Virus record (IMG/VR): IMGVR_UViG_3300042341_000205
Location: 1-35,829 of that record
Reading direction: 5' to 3' (one strand)
DNA from: a virus
DNA: 35,829 nt
The translations under genes and the position numbers were made by a program. The notes beneath the pieces were generated by a model, which was not told the DNA's origin, searched no databases, and saw nothing but the letters and a program-made list of their open reading frames with translations. Positions 32,748-35,829 of this stretch are shown here, piece by piece (within the stretch, counting starts at the first letter, position 1; each line of letters opens with the position of its first letter).

Positions 32748-35036
32748 ATGTCAGCGTTTCCAAATTTTTCCAACATCGCAGATTACGTTCAAAAAGAACT
32801 AGCCCTTAGAAAAGGAGATACTATGAGAGTGTCTAACTTAAATGCTTGGGTTAGGGTAGCGTCTGGTGTAGGCGGTGGTTGTCAAATAATATCTAATCCA
32901 AACTTTTCTTTATTTGGTGACCCACGTGGTGGAGCAGGCTCAATATATGGTAATGATACAATGAGTGGTACAGTTGGTACTACTTGGTATGGAAATTTTA
33001 TTTCACCATCTGGTGAGTTTCATGGATATAGACCTAAACCAAATATAACTTCAATTGAAGTTGATGAGGGAGCTGGGAATATTTCTAGAAAAGCAACATT
33101 TTCTATAACTTGTTATACAAGAGCACAATTGGATACAATGTGTAAGTATTATTTGGAGCCTGGATATACTATATTTTTAGAATGGGGATGGAATACAAAT
33201 AAAGGAGTATCTCAATATAAGCAAAGATTAACGGGAGATAGTGTTGGTGAAAATCAATCATTTCAAGTTGTTAATAAGAAAAGAAAAGCATCTGGCGGAC
33301 ACTATGATAATTATTTAGGATTTATAACAGGTGGTAGTGTTTCAATGACAGGACAAGAATGGACAATAACTGTAAAGTGTACAGGATTTACAGAACTGCC
33401 AGCATTTCTTAATGCAGCTGATAATACCGAAGGTAAAGAAGAAACAACTACTAATAAAGCAGAGGCTTATGAATCATCTGATATATCATCTGAACAAGAT
33501 GTTGGCAAGCAAAGGTTTATGATGGCATTTAATAATTTACCATCCAATAAACAAAGTCTTGAAGTTACTGAATTATTAAAAGATGTTAATTTTGCATCAA
33601 CATTAAACTATATAAACGTAGATGAAAATGTAAAAGCTGAAATGAATTCAAAACTAAAAGGAACTAGTTTTTTTGGATTTACATTTGGAGGTGGGGCAAG
33701 TACAGCAGATAAAGGTGGTGATGCAAAAAAAGTAGATTTACCAGAAGGTACTGAACTTATTGGAGATAGTGGATTTATAAGATTTTCAGTATTATCTGAA
33801 GTTTTAAGTAAAATAGGATTTCAGGCATTTAAAGTTGGAAATAAATTAGTTAGTGTTAGAGTAAATACAAAAAACACTGTGTGTTTTGCATTTCCAAAAA
33901 TATTTAGTACTGATAAAAATAAATTGTTCATACCAAATCCACAAACACCAAAGTTTTCATTACTACAAGCATCAGAAAACCAAGCTCAAACCGATTTCAC
34001 AAACGTAATTGATAATTCAGTTACCGATGGTACTACAAAGGTTAGATTCCCATACGATGAAGCAATAGCAAATGGTAGTGTTGCAAGTAGAGGACAAATT
34101 CAATTCGGAGATGATGGTACATTTGTGGGATTAAATAAACCAGCACTTTCTTATGGATTTTTAGAAGACCTTTATGTTAATATGCAATTTGTTAAAGGTA
34201 TATTAGAAACTAAAAACTTTTCTATAAAAGATGCATTATATCAAATTCTTAATGGTATATCTGGGGCAGCTGGCGGAGTATGGGATTTTCAAATACAAGA
34301 ACAAAACTCATCGGATGGCTCTACTGAATTATGTGTAGTTGATATGAATGTAAATCCACAAACATCTGGAACTCCATATAGATTTGATGTAGCTGGTTCA
34401 AATTCTATTTTTATGGATGCTTCATTGGATTTAGATATTAGTGGTGCAAAGATGAATCAAATTATTGGAAATAGATTAGGACAAAAAGTAAACGGAAGTC
34501 AACCTCAGGTAAATAGTAAAAAGAAAAAAGGACTTTTTACGGATTCGGATGATTTGGTTTTAAAAAGTATTGAGGGAAAGCAAGCTAAACCAGCAGATAA
34601 GGGAACTACAAAAACTCCTACTGCAAAAGAAAAAAGTGAAGCAGCTGAAAAAGCTAAAGAAAAGGCAATGCAAATGTTTTTAAGTAAAATTGGGTATGCA
34701 CCAAAAATTGATTTGATTGCAAGTTCTGATTTTGGAAAAACATTAGAAGAAATGACATATATTACTGCATATAATGACCAGTTAGTATTTGAATCATTAA
34801 AAAATGGTAATGATGTTGTTAAAGAAGAAAATGGAGTATCTGCATTAATGCCAATTAAATTTAGTTTTACTATACATGGTGTGAGTGGTATTAAAAGAGG
34901 TGATAAGTTTGCAGTAAATGGTATTCCAAAAGCATATGAACAAACTGGATTTTTTCAAGTAACATCTGTAAAACATACAATTACTGATATGATTTGGAAA
35001 ACTGAAATAGAAGGTGGCTTTAGATTACAAAGATAA
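32748..35036 (+). CDS. Baseplate hub protein (gp27/gpD-like)
   Basis: In this 762-residue protein residues ~100-160 read ITSIEVDEGAGNISRKATFSITCYT, then LEPGYTIFLEWGW, a signature I recall from hub-type baseplate proteins of T4-like aquatic phages. The C-terminal ~60 residues read MPIKFSFTIHGVSGIKRGDKFAVNGIP, then GFFQVTSVKHTITDMIWKTEIEGGFRL, matching the end domain of gp27/gpD-type hubs. Residues ~580-640 are a Lys-rich linker. It forms the trimeric centre of the baseplate that connects tube and spike. No lysozyme or spike motif is present, so the cell-wall-cutting part must be elsewhere. The LysM-like baseplate gene directly upstream supports the call. Confidence 0.8.
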   Translation: MSAFPNFSNIADYVQKELALRKGDTMRVSNLNAWVRVASGVGGGCQIISNPNFSLFGDPRGGAGSIYGNDTMSGTVGTTWYGNFISPSGEFHGYRPKPNITSIEVDEGAGNISRKATFSITCYTRAQLDTMCKYYLEPGYTIFLEWGWNTNKGVSQYKQRLTGDSVGENQSFQVVNKKRKASGGHYDNYLGFITGGSVSMTGQEWTITVKCTGFTELPAFLNAADNTEGKEETTTNKAEAYESSDISSEQDVGKQRFMMAFNNLPSNKQSLEVTELLKDVNFASTLNYINVDENVKAEMNSKLKGTSFFGFTFGGGASTADKGGDAKKVDLPEGTELIGDSGFIRFSVLSEVLSKIGFQAFKVGNKLVSVRVNTKNTVCFAFPKIFSTDKNKLFIPNPQTPKFSLLQASENQAQTDFTNVIDNSVTDGTTKVRFPYDEAIANGSVASRGQIQFGDDGTFVGLNKPALSYGFLEDLYVNMQFVKGILETKNFSIKDALYQILNGISGAAGGVWDFQIQEQNSSDGSTELCVVDMNVNPQTSGTPYRFDVAGSNSIFMDASLDLDISGAKMNQIIGNRLGQKVNGSQPQVNSKKKKGLFTDSDDLVLKSIEGKQAKPADKGTTKTPTAKEKSEAAEKAKEKAMQMFLSKIGYAPKIDLIASSDFGKTLEEMTYITAYNDQLVFESLKNGNDVVKEENGVSALMPIKFSFTIHGVSGIKRGDKFAVNGIPKAYEQTGFFQVTSVKHTITDMIWKTEIEGGFRLQR

Positions 35037-35047
35037 TATAATATAAA

Positions 35048-35416
35048 ATGGATTTAAACAGATATAACACAATATCAAATATAGGTAGTACTTTTGATGA
35101 AAGAATAATATCAGCACATATACCAACATTAACTGATTTGGATTATGATAGGGGATATATTGTAAGATATTTTATTCAAAAAGCAAATGATACTAATTCT
35201 AGAATAACTGAAGTTGATTATATAGGATACAAAAAGTTTTTAGGAAATGCATTTTATACAGCCGCATCTTTAGATTGGAAAGTAAAAGGAACTGATGCAG
35301 AAATAAAAGAATGTAATTTTAAATCAATAAAGACTATTGTTGATAAGATACCATTAATACAATCATATCTTCCAAATTTACTTCAATTTAAAAAGAAGAA
35401 AGATTTGGTACTCTAA
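35048..35416 (+). CDS. Small conserved phage structural-type protein
   Basis: This 122-residue protein contains LDYDRGYIVRYFIQKANDTNSRITEVD, then a Lys-rich stretch with LDWKVKGT, and ends in hydrophobic and basic residues (IQSYLPNLLQFKKKKDLVL). I recall the RGY-x-x-RYF-x-x-x-ND-x-x-x-x-x-EVD pattern from small proteins near baseplate or hub genes of T4-like phages, without a known function. It starts 11 bases after the hub gene and is the last gene before the tmRNA. Confidence 0.65.
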   Translation: MDLNRYNTISNIGSTFDERIISAHIPTLTDLDYDRGYIVRYFIQKANDTNSRITEVDYIGYKKFLGNAFYTAASLDWKVKGTDAEIKECNFKSIKTIVDKIPLIQSYLPNLLQFKKKKDLVL

Positions 35417-35428
35417 CAAATTATTCGT

Positions 35429-35437
35429 ATATTTACA
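35429..35437 (+). promoter_or_regulatory. ATATTTACA motif before the tmRNA
   Basis: One mismatch from the recurrent motif, ending 9 bases before the mature tmRNA 5' end at 35447. If it is a promoter, the transcript would start within a few bases of the mature end and need little 5' trimming. Confidence 0.4.
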
Positions 35438-35446
35438 TAATTATAT

Positions 35447-35829
35447 GGGGATGCCATGGACTTGATTGCAATGAGAATGGTAGTACCACACGTAGACAGA
35501 AGTGCTAGATGTCTTTAAATCTGTACAAAACAATAACTGACGAAATGTCAACTATGACCTTTGATTCTATGATGGAATTCATTGGGGCTTCTGAGTACGC
35601 ATACGCTGCTTAGTTCATTCCGCATCACTCGTGGAACATTTAAATAGAAGTGAACAAAACGGAGCTCTACCTATCGGCTCTTAAAAACTGATAGGTTGGT
35701 GGAAAGCTGTACTAACCATACGGCCCCAATTATTTTGGAAAGTGAATAAGATTAAACTTTACCTAAACGTGTGATATGCTGGTATTATGATTACTTTGTA
35801 AGACAGGGGTTCGATTCCCCTCATCTCCA
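35447..35829 (+). ncRNA. ssrA: Phage-encoded transfer-messenger RNA (tmRNA)
   Basis: The RNA is 383 nt up to the window edge. The acceptor stem GGGGATG (35447-35453) pairs with CATCTCC (35822-35828), with a G3-U70 pair and discriminator A, the alanine identity signals. The T arm is AGGGG-TTCGATT-CCCCT (35805-35821). P2 is CACACGT (35487-35493) with ACGTGTG (35767-35773). Pseudoknot 1 combines 35494-35498/35510-35514 with 35502-35509/35520-35526. A second combines GAGC/GCTC (35662-35665/35677-35680) with ACCTATC/GATAGGT (35669-35675/35690-35696). A third uses 35706-35710/35720-35724. The tag frame ends GASEYAYAA then TAG (35611-35613). The resume codon is probably GAC at 35539, 12 nt after pseudoknot 1, giving 24 residues. 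CCA, if encoded, lies past the edge. Its job would be to rescue stalled ribosomes and tag the nascent protein for proteolysis. Confidence 0.96.

Noticed and set aside
35447-35829. Phage or island attachment site in the tmRNA 3' end
   Set aside because: Integration into ssrA is common, but the tmRNA is complete, no integrase or repeated 3' fragment is seen in the window, and it follows virion genes. The region beyond the edge would be needed to revisit this.

Overview
The window is a late structural region of a contractile-tailed (myovirus-type) bacteriophage. Every gene I can support reads on the plus strand. The identification rests on a tail sheath, a tail tube protein of about the length of T4 gp19, a tail-assembly-chaperone-like pair, a tape measure protein and a run of baseplate and hub genes. 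The DNA is A+T-rich. Most start codons follow A-rich leaders with no Shine-Dalgarno sequence, and only two genes have a clear purine-rich site. That pattern suggests a Bacteroidota (flavobacterial-type) host, and several domains resemble those I remember from aquatic T4-like phages. The host assignment is inference.

Layout: (1) 26-21465 is a fibre/adhesin region. It holds two giant proteins of 3,482 and 2,648 residues, each preceded by a member of one small beta-rich structural family (305 and 110 residues, with near-identical leaders). Between them lie a PKD plus BspA-like leucine-rich-repeat protein, a small protein with a tail-assembly-chaperone-type C-terminus, and a 92-residue mini-fibre. 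The giant proteins contain about 23 degenerate beta modules, two cupredoxin-like domains with all four type-1 copper ligands, long Gly-X-Y collagen-like tracts, and in the second a C-terminal S74 self-cleaving chaperone. (2) 21501-22678 holds three small genes, one with a recognisable phage family pattern. (3) 22817-25676 encodes the sheath and tube. (4) 25783-26782 is a pair of overlapping frames in the tail-assembly-chaperone position between tube and tape measure, probably joined by frameshifting. (5) 26833-35416 encodes a small protein, the tape measure, a large baseplate protein, a LysM/gp53-like baseplate protein, a hub protein and a small conserved protein. (6) 35447-35829 is a complete tmRNA (ssrA) that ends at the window edge.

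The genes fit one late programme. Sheath and tube form the tail cylinder, the tape measure sets its length, the baseplate and hub proteins nucleate it, and the fibre proteins recognise the host. An ATATTTATA-like motif lies upstream of nine gene-group heads and of the tmRNA, and is absent where genes abut, so it is a candidate phage late promoter element. Three strong hairpins (22696-22744, 25696-25724, 26766-26795) divide the tail module into transcription units.

The points most worth following are the phage tmRNA with an atypical tag, the overlapping chaperone frames, the duplicated cupredoxin domains inside a fibre, the duplicated fibre cassette, and the promoter-like motif.
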